DNA from: Semisulcospira habei
Taxonomy: Eukaryota; Mollusca; Gastropoda; Semisulcospiridae
Assembly (NCBI GenBank): GCA_036245525.1
Contig: BTPG01000005.1
Coordinates: 184,315,653-184,379,652 of the forward strand
Direction of reading: 5' to 3'
Length of the DNA: 64,000 nt
The notes below the pieces were generated by a model that saw only the letters and a list, made by a program, of their open reading frames with translations, made no database searches and had not been told where the DNA came from. Positions within the stretch are counted from its first letter, which is position 1; every line of letters starts with the position of its first letter. The translations under genes were made by a program, and so were the position numbers. Positions 1 to 9,469 of the stretch are shown here, in pieces.

Positions 1-71
1 TGCTAGGCAGAGCCACGGTAGCCTCCCTTCCCTCCATATCCGGAACGCGGTCACCTGATTCGCCATTCTGT
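1..71 (+). repeat. Left inverted terminal repeat of DIRS A (partial)
   Basis: Bases 1-71 match the reverse complement of 14658-14727 without a visible mismatch; similarity stops at base 72. The outer part is beyond the window start. Confidence 0.9.
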
Positions 72-117
72 ATCGTAGCGAGCCAGCGGCAGCGGGGTAG
101 ATGGGAGGGTCCTCCGA

Positions 118-213
118 GTAATGTCATCGGTAAGTATTTTTCAAAAAAATTTATTTTAGAGAAAAATACATTTGTTTTCTCAAAACAACATTACCGATGA
201 CATTACTGTTAGG
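118..213. repeat. Internal complementary region of DIRS A
   Basis: The segment carries CATCGGTAAGTATTTTTC on one side and its mirror on the other. Bases 172-213 are the reverse complement of the right terminus (14810-14851); bases 118-171 should be the reverse complement of the unseen left terminus, as is demonstrable for B, C and D. In DIRS elements this region templates completion of the ends during replication. Confidence 0.85.
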
Positions 214-325
214 AAGAATGTCGATGAGGCGGTGGGTGCCGCTAATTACGTCCCTAAGCAAACTATTAGGTCCCCGAGACCCGCCCTCCCAGGCACAACC
301 TCCCGATAATTTTAGCGAAGAATAC

Positions 326-1530
326 CTACGGCACCCGGGGTGCCGGGAGGGAGTGTTGTGCTGCCGTGACATCCCCCACCAGCGACAGGTTCTCGCGCTG
401 GCCGGAGAGGTCCCTCAGGTAGAATCTGGCGAAGGTTGACTCTGAACGCCAGCCTACGGCCGCCACAATGTCTTTGACTGCACAGTTGCGGTCGAATGCA
501 AGGCTCGCCGCCATGGCTCGTACCTCATGCGCCCTGATGTTCAGATGCGTGGCGGTGTCAGGGGCGAGGTCGTGGTATGCGGAGCGTATCACCCAACGGA
601 GCCAGGCGGAGATCGTTTGGGCCGTAATGTCATTTTTACCTGGAGACAAAGGAAGGAAAAGGCGGGTGCGGCCCCTGCGCAGAGGCTTGGTCCTGCGCAA
701 GTAGATACGCACTGCTCTCACCGGATCTTGTTGTCTGGAGTCCCGGGAGAAGCTAGGTCCCCTCAGGGCTTGTATGGAGACCACTTGTGGGGCGGCTAGT
801 GGAAGCCGTGTCTTGGCCAGGAAGTTCGGGTCCGGCAGCAGTTGTAGCGAACCGTCCGCCCGGAACTGTAGGCACGATGGATGGGTCGAGAAGGCGTGAA
901 GCTCGCTGACCCTGGCCGCAGTGGCGAGGGCTAGTAGGAAGCATGTCTTCCGCGTCACGTCCGCCAGTCGCGCCAGCTGCAAAGGCTCGAAGCGGCTAGT
1001 GTTGAGCCACGTCAGTATCCAGGGTAGGTCCCATCTCGGCACAAGGGAGCGGGAGGTTGGTCGATGAAGGCCGAAGTGTGCCATCAGATCAGCCAGGTCT
1101 TTGCAGGCGCCAGGGTCGGGGTGTCCCAGGTGCCAGTACGTGTCGGCTATCATAGCCAGATAGCCGCGAATGGTAATGGGGGCCAACCGCTGATCATTGA
1201 AGAGCCAGAGGAAGAATTCCGCTAGCTGGGGAACCGTCAGATCCGTGGGGGAGAGTCGTTCGGCGGCGCACCAGTCGCAGAGAACGCGCCATTTCCCCTC
1301 GTAAACTCGCCTAGTGGATCGCCTGCGGGCTGTAGCGATCGCATCCACCGCCGTACTTGAGAAACCTCTATTGGCGAGGGCTTGCCGCACAATCTCCAGG
1401 CGTGTAGGAGGAGACGCTCGGGGCACGGGTGGAACAGGTCCTGCCGGGGCTGCTTGAGCATCGATGGCGGAGTGGGCAGCTGTAGTGGGGGGGCCGACGC
1501 CAGGTTCAGGAGGTCGGTTGTCCAGGACCG
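326..1530 (-). CDS. DIRS A tyrosine recombinase (integrase)
   Basis: This is the C-terminal ORF of element A; it integrates the circular DNA copy. The recombinase homology begins near 1405 (TRLEIVRQAL) and ends at the stop at 326. All four catalytic positions of the R-H-R-Y family are visible: Arg in AARVSEL, His and Arg in HEVRAMAASLAF, and Tyr in FARFYLRDL close to the C-terminus. The N-terminal core-binding part includes [15 protein letters not shown]. The frame stays open upstream to 3241 across the RT region, so the true start is unknown; 1530 was chosen by length analogy with B. It is in the gag frame and offset from RT, as in B and C. No stop or frameshift is visible in the catalytic part. 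Confidence 0.85.
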
Positions 1531-3495
1531 GGACCAGGAGAAGGGGGCCACTAGGTACAGAACCGTGTTGCAACCTCTGAGCTTGAGCAGGACCTTGGGA
1601 ACGAGGACCGCCGGTGGGTAGGCGTACGCGATGAGGCCGTCCCAGGGAATGGAGAGAGCATCGACCGCCCAGGCTTGAGGATCTGGGATGGGGGAGACGA
1701 AGAGTGGAAGTTGGTGGTTCCATCTCGTGGCAAAGAGGTCGATCATGGGCGTCTCCCAGCGGTCGCAAATCATCCGAAAGATGTCTGGTCGGAGTGTCCA
1801 CTCGGTGTGGAGAAGCTGCCCGCGTCGAGAGAGGGAGTCTGCCAGGACATTGAGATGGCCCGGGATGTGTCTGGCTCTGAGGGAAATGCCGCGGTCCTCG
1901 CACCACCGAAGTATCTGGTAAAGAAGGATGCAAAGAGACGGGGAGCGAGTCCCGCCCTGCTTCTGAAGGTAGGCGACGACTGTGGAGTTGTCGGACAGGA
2001 CGAGAAGCTCCTGACGACGCAGGCGAGGTTCCCAGGCGAGGAGTGCTTGCCAAACCGCCTGGAGCTCCAACCAGTTGATGTGTCGCGTCGCTAGGTCCGA
2101 GGTCCAAATGCCGGAGGCCGTGGTGAACATCGGAAGTAGGTGAGCTCCCCAGCCGGAGCTGCTCGCGTCGACGCAAAGTGACAGTCGGGGGGAAGGTGTG
2201 TAGAGGGGGACTCCCGACGCCAGCCAGGCAGGATCCGCCCATCGACGAAGATGCGGCAGCAGCATCAAGGGAACTGGTACCATCGTCTCCAGGGCGCCCG
2301 AAGACGGCCATCAGTGTAAGAGGAGATGGAGCTGAAGGGGACGGTAGTAAAGGCGACCCAGGTGGAGTAAGTCCGCCGCCGCACTCATCAGGCCAAGGAG
2401 CTGTAGCCACACTCTGGCGGTAGCCGAGCGAGTCTGCGCGAGGTGCAGGGCGAGGGTCGCCAGCTTCTGGATGCGTGGTCCCGGCAGGCGAACAAGGTTG
2501 CAGTCTGTGCGAAACTCCATACCCAGATGGACGAAGTGGCGGGATGGCACCAGGTCGGACTTGCCCCAGTTCAGCAGGAAGCCGAGATTGTTGAGGAGGT
2601 GCAGCAGCGCATCTCGATCCCTGGTCAAGGCCGTGACCGACTGGTTCCGTAGGAGGAGGTCGTCGAGGTAGTTCGACGTCGGGCTGGACGACGTCATTCT
2701 GGCCCGGGCGACGACTGCATCCATGATGCGCGTGAACACCCAGGGGCTGAGGTTGAGACCGAAGGGCAACACTCGGAACTGGTAAATCACTCCTGCAAAA
2801 GCAAAGCGTAGATACCGTCGGGACGAAGGGTGAACAGGCACGTGAAGGTAGGCATCCGAGAGATCCAGGCTGACGGCAAAGTCCATCGGCTGCACCGCGG
2901 CCCGAAGAGCTCGGGCCGTCTCCATGTGGAAGGAGGGGGCAACGATGAACTTGTTCAAGGCGGAGAGATCGATGACCGGTCTCCACTTGCCGCCTGGCTT
3001 GGGCACAACGAAAAGGCGGCTGTAAAAAGCAGGGGAGTTGGGCTGCGAAACCACTTCCGTCGCCGTCTTTAGAAGTAGGGAGTGCACCTCGTCGCGAAGA
3101 GCAGCGGCCCTGTCTAGGTCGGAGGGCACAGGGGTCCAAACGGGGGAGCGACGGAGGGGGGGCGGCGACCGAAAGGCGATCCGAAGGCCTTCGGAGACGG
3201 TAGAAAGCACCCAGGCGTTGTCCGGGAACAGCGCGTGCCACGCCAGGCTGTGGCGCGCCAGCCTCCCGCCGACAGGAGAAAGGGAAGCGGTCGGCGGCGG
3301 CGGAGGAGGATAAGCGTCAGTGGGCCCTGCCCCTCCCTGGGCGGCGGGCGGGCCGGGGCCAGGCGGGGGAGGGGGCGGGGGCGGGAGTCGCGTCGGGGCG
3401 AAGGCGAGCGCGCCCAAAGGCTGGGGCGCGAGGAGGGAGACGTCCGCGCACTGTAGGGGGGGGGGGGGGAGAGGGTCTGGCGGACCGCAGGGCAC
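1237..3495 (-). pseudogene. DIRS A reverse transcriptase-RNase H-methyltransferase-like ORF, stop codon in the middle
   Basis: Reverse transcriptase lies at 3060-2320: [20 protein letters not shown], then [12 protein letters not shown], the [10 protein letters not shown] block and the catalytic NYLDDLL near 2660. RNase H follows at 2190-1800 ([39 protein letters not shown]). A third block from about 1760 ([31 protein letters not shown]) matches the Dam-like methyltransferase segment of DIRS elements. A TGA at 2311-2313 replaces the Trp codon found at the same place in B and C, separating RT from RNase H. Downstream the frame is unchanged. The N-terminal about 175 bases overlap the end of gag in the +1 frame, so the real start is not certain. 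Confidence 0.85.
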
Positions 3496-5569
3496 GACCC
3501 GCGGCCTTGCGGGGAACTCGAAAGCGGTGGGGCGCCGGTCGGCTGGGCCACAAGTCCTTGTTGGCTTCCTTCACCGCCTGCCAGGTGGGCCCGAACAGCA
3601 GTTCCCCTCCAAGCGGCGCCTGTCGAAGCTGCTTCTTCAAGTCCGGGGGAAGATCACAGGAACAGAGAAGAGCATCACGTCGCATCAGGTCGCAGTTGGC
3701 CGCGGCCGTCATGGAGTTTACAGCGGAGTGAAACGCCGCCCGGTTGCCTGCCACTGCTAAGGATAGGATGTCCGCCAGAAAAGGAGATGTCACAGGGTTC
3801 CAGGCTTCTTCCACACGGCGAACGATAGTCTGGGTCACCAAGTCGAGGAATCCCGCTGTAGCGAGGGCATTCCGTACAAGGGTAGCTGTCTTGTCGAGGC
3901 CTGGGATGACGGGACCGGGACGAGGGGAGCCAGCGAAGGAGAGGGCCTGGGCGTCCAGCTCCGGTAGCTGACAGGAGAAGGACTGCGAATGACCCGCGTA
4001 CCAGCGCTGCTGAAAGGCGATCTGTAGATCAGCGGGCCACCTGTTGTCCGAAAAGAAACCTGCGTCCCCAAAGGAATTCGTACGAAGGTGCGACGAAAGG
4101 GCGTCACGTAGGTCTCGGAACCCTGGAGGTTGAGGGAGAGACTTGAACCGCTTGGTCAGGCTGGCCGCATCCACAAAGGCAGAAGCTTTCCTCTTGACCG
4201 GCGGTGAAGGTGGGCAGTCTTCCGGAGGAAGGGAGGCCGCGATAAGGCGAGCCGCTTCATCCAAGGCTCGGAGGGTCTCCATCTTATGACTGAGGGAAGG
4301 CTGTCGAACACCAGCGTCGTCCGAGAGGAGGGAGTGTCCGGACGCGTCGGACGCATCGTTACGCAGTAAGGCTGACATCGAACCCTCAGGAACGAGGCTG
4401 AGAGCGTCGTCCTCCATAACTGGATCCGACCCCTGAGGAGGGGAAGGTCGGACACCAACACTGGAAACGTCGCTGCCGAACTCGCGTTGTGTCACTGTAG
4501 CGCTGGGAGGAGAACGGACCCGTCGCGCAGAACCAGGGGGTGAGCGGGACGTCGGGGAAAACCTCGTCGCTGGACGTCTCGAAGCGGAGCGGTGAAGAGG
4601 GGAGCGCGGCCGCGGGGAAGAACGGCGACGGGGGGAGTAAGTCCGGTGGAAGCGGGAACGCTGGCTCCGGGATGGAGAGGGCGAACGGGACCGGGGTCGA
4701 TAGGTCGAGCGGTGCGGTGAACGATGACGGAGACCTCTATCCCGGTGAGAGTACGAAGTACGCCGGTCGGTAAGAGGGCTGAGCCTCCTAGGCGCTCGGT
4801 GCCCTCTGGAAGTCGAGCGCGAGCGGGAAGACCCGCCAACGGAGTGAGAAGAATGGCGTTCGGAGCGAGTGAATTGCGAGTCACGGGAGCCATTAGAAGC
4901 GCGGGAGCTTCGCCCGCGTGGTCTCTGAAAAACAGTCACCTCCCCCTGCGCCAGGGGCCGGGCCGAGGGGGCCAAAACAGGAGGCACCTTAACTACACTC
5001 GCTAATGTGTATTTGGTTGGTTTTTTACTCTTAGTGTTAACTAAGGCACTGACCTCCGCACCAGAAGACTTGTGCTTGTCAACGGAGCTTCTCACGGTCG
5101 TAGACGCGTTTCGGTCCCGCGGGCGTTGTCGGTCAGACTCGGTGGGACCCAGCGAGCCGACAAACCCTGTAGGCGCCTGGTGTTGGCCAAGCTCGGGGTC
5201 AGGAACTGCCGGCGAGCTGACAAACACAGATGTCGGAGTACTTCGTTGGCCATGCTCGGTGTCAAGTAACCCCAGTGAGCTGACGAACCCTCCGTCAGGA
5301 GCGTGAGGCTCCGGATCCGCATGTGCGTCCCGCATCGTGAGAGCTCTCGGTGTTTCCTCCACCAAAGTAGACGGAGCGGCCTTCTTCGGACGCTTCCGCC
5401 GGTAGAAACGCCGCAGTTGCGACCACTGCTCCTCCTCCCAGGTGGTGCAGACGTCGCAAGGGTGGGTGGGGGAACAGCCAGAGCACGGAAGACAGACGTC
5501 GTGGGCATCACTCGGCCACTGGAAGTCTGCGCATCTCGTGCAGGTACGAACTTGCCAACTGGAATACAT
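3317..5569 (-). CDS. DIRS A gag-like protein
   Basis: This is the first ORF of element A, presumed structural nucleic-acid-binding protein. The N-terminus has a Cys/His cluster, CX2C-X9-H-X2-CX2C-X2-C-X5-CX2C (CTRCADFQWP...CDVC), which probably binds zinc. A long Ser/Arg/Pro-rich middle (about residues 190-340) is followed by a conserved block ([52 protein letters not shown]) shared with B and C, and an Arg/Pro/Gly-rich tail. The frame technically continues to 5593, but bases 5581-5593 belong to inserted element B, so the ATG at 5567-5569 is the first one inside A. The native start may lie beyond the insertion at or after 14118. The stop at 3317 lies inside the RT frame. Confidence 0.75.
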   Translation of the reverse strand: MYSSWQVRTCTRCADFQWPSDAHDVCLPCSGCSPTHPCDVCTTWEEEQWSQLRRFYRRKRPKKAAPSTLVEETPRALTMRDAHADPEPHAPDGGFVSSLGLLDTEHGQRSTPTSVFVSSPAVPDPELGQHQAPTGFVGSLGPTESDRQRPRDRNASTTVRSSVDKHKSSGAEVSALVNTKSKKPTKYTLASVVKVPPVLAPSARPLAQGEVTVFQRPRGRSSRASNGSRDSQFTRSERHSSHSVGGSSRSRSTSRGHRAPRRLSPLTDRRTSYSHRDRGLRHRSPHRSTYRPRSRSPSPSRSQRSRFHRTYSPRRRSSPRPRSPLHRSASRRPATRFSPTSRSPPGSARRVRSPPSATVTQREFGSDVSSVGVRPSPPQGSDPVMEDDALSLVPEGSMSALLRNDASDASGHSLLSDDAGVRQPSLSHKMETLRALDEAARLIAASLPPEDCPPSPPVKRKASAFVDAASLTKRFKSLPQPPGFRDLRDALSSHLRTNSFGDAGFFSDNRWPADLQIAFQQRWYAGHSQSFSCQLPELDAQALSFAGSPRPGPVIPGLDKTATLVRNALATAGFLDLVTQTIVRRVEEAWNPVTSPFLADILSLAVAGNRAAFHSAVNSMTAAANCDLMRRDALLCSCDLPPDLKKQLRQAPLGGELLFGPTWQAVKEANKDLWPSRPAPHRFRVPRKAAGRALRSARPSPPPPPTVRGRLPPRAPAFGRARLRPDATPAPAPSPAWPRPARRPGRGRAH

Positions 5570-5580
5570 AGAGCAAGAAA

Positions 5581-5810
5581 ATGAATTTTTCATTAAAATG
5601 CATTTTTTTGAAAAATACTTACCGATGGTATGACATTGTGGAAAAGCCCTTAGCTAGCCTAATTTTAGCCAAAATTTGGTTGTGTCCGTATAAGGGGGTG
5701 TTGGCAGGAGTGGGGCGCCATAGACCAGGCCATGGCCTGAATACTATTCAGAATAGTCTCCCCTTATTCCCACCCGGTACGAGAATACCCGTCATCCCCC
5801 AGTTTAGTTC
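5581..5810 (+). repeat. Left inverted terminal repeat of DIRS B
   Basis: After the ACTTACCGATGGTATGAC edge motif, about 170 bases are identical to the reverse complement of 13908-14095. The outermost bases differ between the two ends, as expected, because only the internal complementary region unites them. Confidence 0.92.
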
Positions 5811-5855
5811 CTTAGCGCACTTGAGGCAAGCGGGGTAGGTGGGAGGGTCCTTCGA

Positions 5856-5950
5856 GTCATACCATCGGTAAGTATTTTTCAAAAAAATGCATTTTAATGA
5901 AAAATTCATTTGTTTTCTCAAAACACATTACCGATGGTATGACATTGTGG
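5856..5950. repeat. Internal complementary region of DIRS B
   Basis: Bases 5856-5909 are the reverse complement of the left end and 5910-5950 that of the right end, abutting with no extra base. Confidence 0.92.
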
Positions 5951-6065
5951 AATTCCGAAGAGGAGGCGGGTGCCGAAAAGACGCCCCTCCTGCCAACAGA
6001 CCAACCCTCAGACCCGCCCTCCCGGAGCACACTCCCGATAATTTTAGTTAAGATACTTACGGCGC

Positions 6066-7268
6066 CTATGGCGCCGGGAGGGAGTGTTGCGCCGCCGTGA
6101 TGTCTCCCACCAAGGCGAGGTTCTGCCTCTGGGTGGAGAGGTCCCTCAGGTAGAATCTAGTAAACGTGGTCTCAGCTCGCCATCCCACTGCCGCCACAAT
6201 GTCCTTGACTGCACAGTTGCGGTCGAAGGCGAGACTGGTGGCCATGGCTCTGACCTCGTGTGCTCTGATGTTCATAAGCTGGGCTGCACCTGGGGCGAGG
6301 TCCTGATAGGCAGAGCGGATCACCCAACGGATCCAGGAGGAGATGGTCTGTGCTGAGATGTCGAGTCTACCTGGGGACAAAGGGAGAAAGAGGCGGGTAC
6401 GTCCTCGGCGCAGCGGCTTGGTCCTGCGCAGGTATACACGTAATGCTCTCACCGGGTCCTGTTGTCTGGTCTCCCGGGTGGAGTCTGTCGTACGTAATGG
6501 GTGAATGGTCATCATCTGTGGGTTCGTCAAAGGCGACCGCGTCTTGGCCAGGAAGGATGGTTCAGGTAGCAACTGCACGGAACCGTCTGTCCGGAACTGC
6601 AGGCAATCTGCTCGTGTGGACAGCGCGTGAAGCTCACTGACCCTGGACGCCGTGGCTAGGGCCAACAGGAAGCACGTCTTTCGAGTAACGTCCGGCAAGC
6701 GCGCCAACTGCAGGGGTTCAAACCGGACGGAGTTGAGCCACGTCAGCACCCAAGGTAGGTCCCATCTAGGCAACAGCGAACGCAACGCCGGGCGTTGTAA
6801 GCCAAAGTGTGCCATCAAATCAGCGAGGTCTTTGCAGCCACCAGGATCGGGCCGGCCCAGGTGACGGTAAGTGTCAGCGATCATGGCAAGGTATCCCCGA
6901 ATGGTAATTGGCGCCAATCTCTGGAAGTTGAAAAGCCAGAGGAAGAACTCCGCCAACTGTGGTGTCGTCAAAGCCGTAGGGGGGAGGTCGTTGTCACCAC
7001 ACCAGTTGCAAAGCACTCTCCACTTTCCCTCGTAAACTCGCCTGGTGGAGAGTCTGCGTGCAGCAGCGATAGCTTCCACTGCCGCACTAGAGAAGCCTCT
7101 GCTGGTGAGGGCGCGCCGCACAACCTCCAGGCGTGTAGGAGGAGCCGCTCTGGGCACGGATGAAACAGTGGTTGACGAGGTTGCTTGAGCATCGTGCGCG
7201 GACAGGGTAGCTGTAGTGGCGGGCACGTGGCTAGGTTCAACAGGTCCGTCGTCCACGACTTGGTCCAA
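6066..7268 (-). CDS. DIRS B tyrosine recombinase
   Basis: This 400-residue ORF has the complete R-H-R-Y set: Arg in ASRVSELHA, His/Arg in [12 protein letters not shown], nucleophilic Tyr in FTRFYLRDL near the C-terminus. Core-binding similarity starts at about residue 46 (TRLEVVRRAL). The start at 7268 is the first ATG after an in-frame stop near 7392; the same frame is open again from 8945 to 7392 but that stretch is overlapped by RT-RH and is probably not protein. It overlaps the end of the RT-RH ORF (6968) by about 300 bases in a different frame. Very similar to the A and C enzymes. Intact, so probably functional or recently so. Confidence 0.88.
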   Translation of the reverse strand: MDQVVDDGPVEPSHVPATTATLSAHDAQATSSTTVSSVPRAAPPTRLEVVRRALTSRGFSSAAVEAIAAARRLSTRRVYEGKWRVLCNWCGDNDLPPTALTTPQLAEFFLWLFNFQRLAPITIRGYLAMIADTYRHLGRPDPGGCKDLADLMAHFGLQRPALRSLLPRWDLPWVLTWLNSVRFEPLQLARLPDVTRKTCFLLALATASRVSELHALSTRADCLQFRTDGSVQLLPEPSFLAKTRSPLTNPQMMTIHPLRTTDSTRETRQQDPVRALRVYLRRTKPLRRGRTRLFLPLSPGRLDISAQTISSWIRWVIRSAYQDLAPGAAQLMNIRAHEVRAMATSLAFDRNCAVKDIVAAVGWRAETTFTRFYLRDLSTQRQNLALVGDITAAQHSLPAP

Positions 7269-9469
7269 CTGAAAGGCGCCACCAGGAAAAGGATCGTGTT
7301 GCAGCCGCGGAGCTTGAGGAGGACTTTGGGAACCATCACCGACGGAGGATACGCGTAGGCGACAAGCCCGTCCCAGGGAATGGACATCGCGTCAACCGCC
7401 CAAGCTAGCGGGTCTGGCACTGGTGAGACGAACAGCGGTACCTGGTGGTTCCATCGGGTCGCGAAGAGGTCTATCATGGGGGTCTCCCACTTGGCCCCGA
7501 TCATCTGGAAGATGTCCGGTCGCAGCGTCCACTCGGTGTGGAGGAGCTGTCCTCGTCGCGACAGGGAGTCGGCGAGCACGTTGAGATGCCCTGGAATGTG
7601 CCTGGACCGCAGGGTGATATCCCGATCCTCGCACCAGCGAAGCAGTTGGTACAGGAGGATGCACAGTGATGGAGAGTGGGTCCCGCCCTGCTTCTGTAGG
7701 TAGGCGACGACGGTGGAGTTGTCGGACAGCACCAGGAGCTCCTGTCCCCGGAGTTGCGAGTCCCACGTCATCAAGGCCTGCCAAACCGCTTTTAGCTCTA
7801 ACCAATTGATGTGTCGGGTCAGGAGATCTTGAGGCCAAAGACCCGAGGCTGTGGTGAACGAAGGTAGTAGGTGAGCTCCCCAACCGGTGAGGCTTGCGTC
7901 GACACAGAGAGACAGGTGAGGAGGTGGCGTATAAAGTGGGACTCCTGAAGCCAGCCAGATAGGGTCTGCCCAGCGGAGGAGGTGAGGTCGTAACATCGGA
8001 AGCACCGGAACCAACGCGTCGATGTCGTCCTTCGAGGGCCGCCAATGCAGTAACAGGTGTAGCTGCACAGGCCGGGAGTATAGTCGCCCTAGGCGAAGCA
8101 GGTCGGCTGCCGCACTCATCAACCCCAGAAGTTGTAACCACACGCGTGCAGGGACGCTGTCCTGTAGTGTGACGTGTCGCGCCAGATCGCCGAGTTTCTT
8201 GATACGAGCCGCCGGAAGCCGCACTTCGTTCAGGTCGGTGCGGAACTCCATTCCCAGGTGAACAAAGCGGCGGGACGGTGAGAGGTCGGACTTGCCCATG
8301 TTGACGATGAACCCCAGAGAGTCGAGGAGGACTAGGAACGCGTCTCTGTCTCTCTCCAGAGTGGAGTCTACCTGGTTCCTCAGGAGTAGGTCGTCGAGGT
8401 AGTTCGACGTAGGACTTGAGCTCGTCCGTCTGGCCCTGGCAACAACGGCGTCCATGATCCGGGTGAACACCCACGGGCTGAGGTTGAGGCCGAAAGGGAG
8501 GGCGCGGAACTGGTAGACTACTCCGGCGAAGGCGAAGCGAAGAAAGCGTCTGGCCGTAGGATGCATCAGAACATGAAGGTAAGCGTCGGCCAGGTCGAGG
8601 CTGACGGCGAAGTCCATGGGCTGCACCGCGGCTCGGAGGGCTCGAGCGGTCTCCATACGGAAGGCGGGGGCGACTATGAACTTGTTCAGGGCAGATAGGT
8701 CGATCACTGGGCGCCACTTGCCCTCCGGCTTGGGAACGACAAACAGACGGCTGTAGAAGGCTGGGGTGTCGTGTCGTAGCACCACCTCCGTGGCGTTCTT
8801 CCGGAGCAGCGCGTCCACCTCGTTGCGTAGCGCGTCGGCCCTGAGCCGGTCGGTCGGCACCGCAGTCCAAAGTGGGGACCGGCGCAGAGGAGGGGGAGAT
8901 CGAAAGGACAGCTGAAGGCCCTGGCAAACAGTCGACAGGATCCACGGGTCGTCGGGAAACAGCGCCCTCCAGGCGACGCTGTGTAGTGCTAGCCTTCCGC
9001 CGACAGGAGACCCGGGAGCGATCGGCGGAGGCGGAGACGGTGGGCAGTCAACGGGCCCGTCCCCGCCCGAAGGGACGTCGGGCAGGTCTAGGCCAACCGG
9101 GGGCGGCGGGGTCCGAGGAAGAGGGATTCGGTGGACCGGGACGACCGAAGGCCGGTTTACGGGGGGGGAGACGTCCACGACTGGTGAAGGGGCGAGCGGG
9201 GGGTCTGGCGGGCCGCAAGACTCGACCCACAGGCCTGCGGGCTGGAGGAAAGCGCTGGGGAGCGACGCGGGTAGGCCACAGATCCTTATTCGACTCCTTA
9301 ACGGCCTGCCAGTGTGGACCGAAGAGGAGTTCGCCGCCGACGGGGGCCCGTCGAAGCTGGTTCTTGATATCAGCCGGAAGTGTACAGGCTCGGAGCACCG
9401 CATCCCGACGCATGAGGTCGCAGTTCGCCGCCGCTGCCATGGCGTTAACTGAGGTATGGTAGGCAGCAC
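6968..9469 (-). CDS. DIRS B reverse transcriptase-RNase H-methyltransferase-like protein
   Basis: The frame is uninterrupted for 833 codons. [43 protein letters not shown], and the catalytic NYLDDLL near 8390-8410. RNase [54 protein letters not shown]. The C-terminal block has [15 protein letters not shown] and [16 protein letters not shown], the position of the Dam-like methyltransferase in DIRS elements. The first 420 bases overlap gag in the +1 frame and carry no RT similarity; the conserved part starts near 9010 (SPVGGRLA), right after the gag stop at 9048. How translation reaches this frame is not evident: no good ATG lies just downstream of gag. Confidence 0.9.
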   Translation of the reverse strand: MLPTIPQLTPWQRRRTATSCVGMRCSEPVHFRLISRTSFDGPPSAANSSSVHTGRPLRSRIRICGLPASLPSAFLQPAGLWVESCGPPDPPLAPSPVVDVSPPVNRPSVVPVHRIPLPRTPPPPVGLDLPDVPSGGDGPVDCPPSPPPPIAPGSPVGGRLALHSVAWRALFPDDPWILSTVCQGLQLSFRSPPPLRRSPLWTAVPTDRLRADALRNEVDALLRKNATEVVLRHDTPAFYSRLFVVPKPEGKWRPVIDLSALNKFIVAPAFRMETARALRAAVQPMDFAVSLDLADAYLHVLMHPTARRFLRFAFAGVVYQFRALPFGLNLSPWVFTRIMDAVVARARRTSSSPTSNYLDDLLLRNQVDSTLERDRDAFLVLLDSLGFIVNMGKSDLSPSRRFVHLGMEFRTDLNEVRLPAARIKKLGDLARHVTLQDSVPARVWLQLLGLMSAAADLLRLGRLYSRPVQLHLLLHWRPSKDDIDALVPVLPMLRPHLLRWADPIWLASGVPLYTPPPHLSLCVDASLTGWGAHLLPSFTTASGLWPQDLLTRHINWLELKAVWQALMTWDSQLRGQELLVLSDNSTVVAYLQKQGGTHSPSLCILLYQLLRWCEDRDITLRSRHIPGHLNVLADSLSRRGQLLHTEWTLRPDIFQMIGAKWETPMIDLFATRWNHQVPLFVSPVPDPLAWAVDAMSIPWDGLVAYAYPPSVMVPKVLLKLRGCNTILFLVAPFSWTKSWTTDLLNLATCPPLQLPCPRTMLKQPRQPLFHPCPERLLLHAWRLCGAPSPAEASLVRQWKLSLLHADSPPGEFTRESGECFATGVVTTTSPLRL

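Noticed and set aside
326..3241. A single 971-codon protein
   Set aside because: Only the last about 360 codons match the recombinase; the upstream part is the other frame of RT-RNase H.
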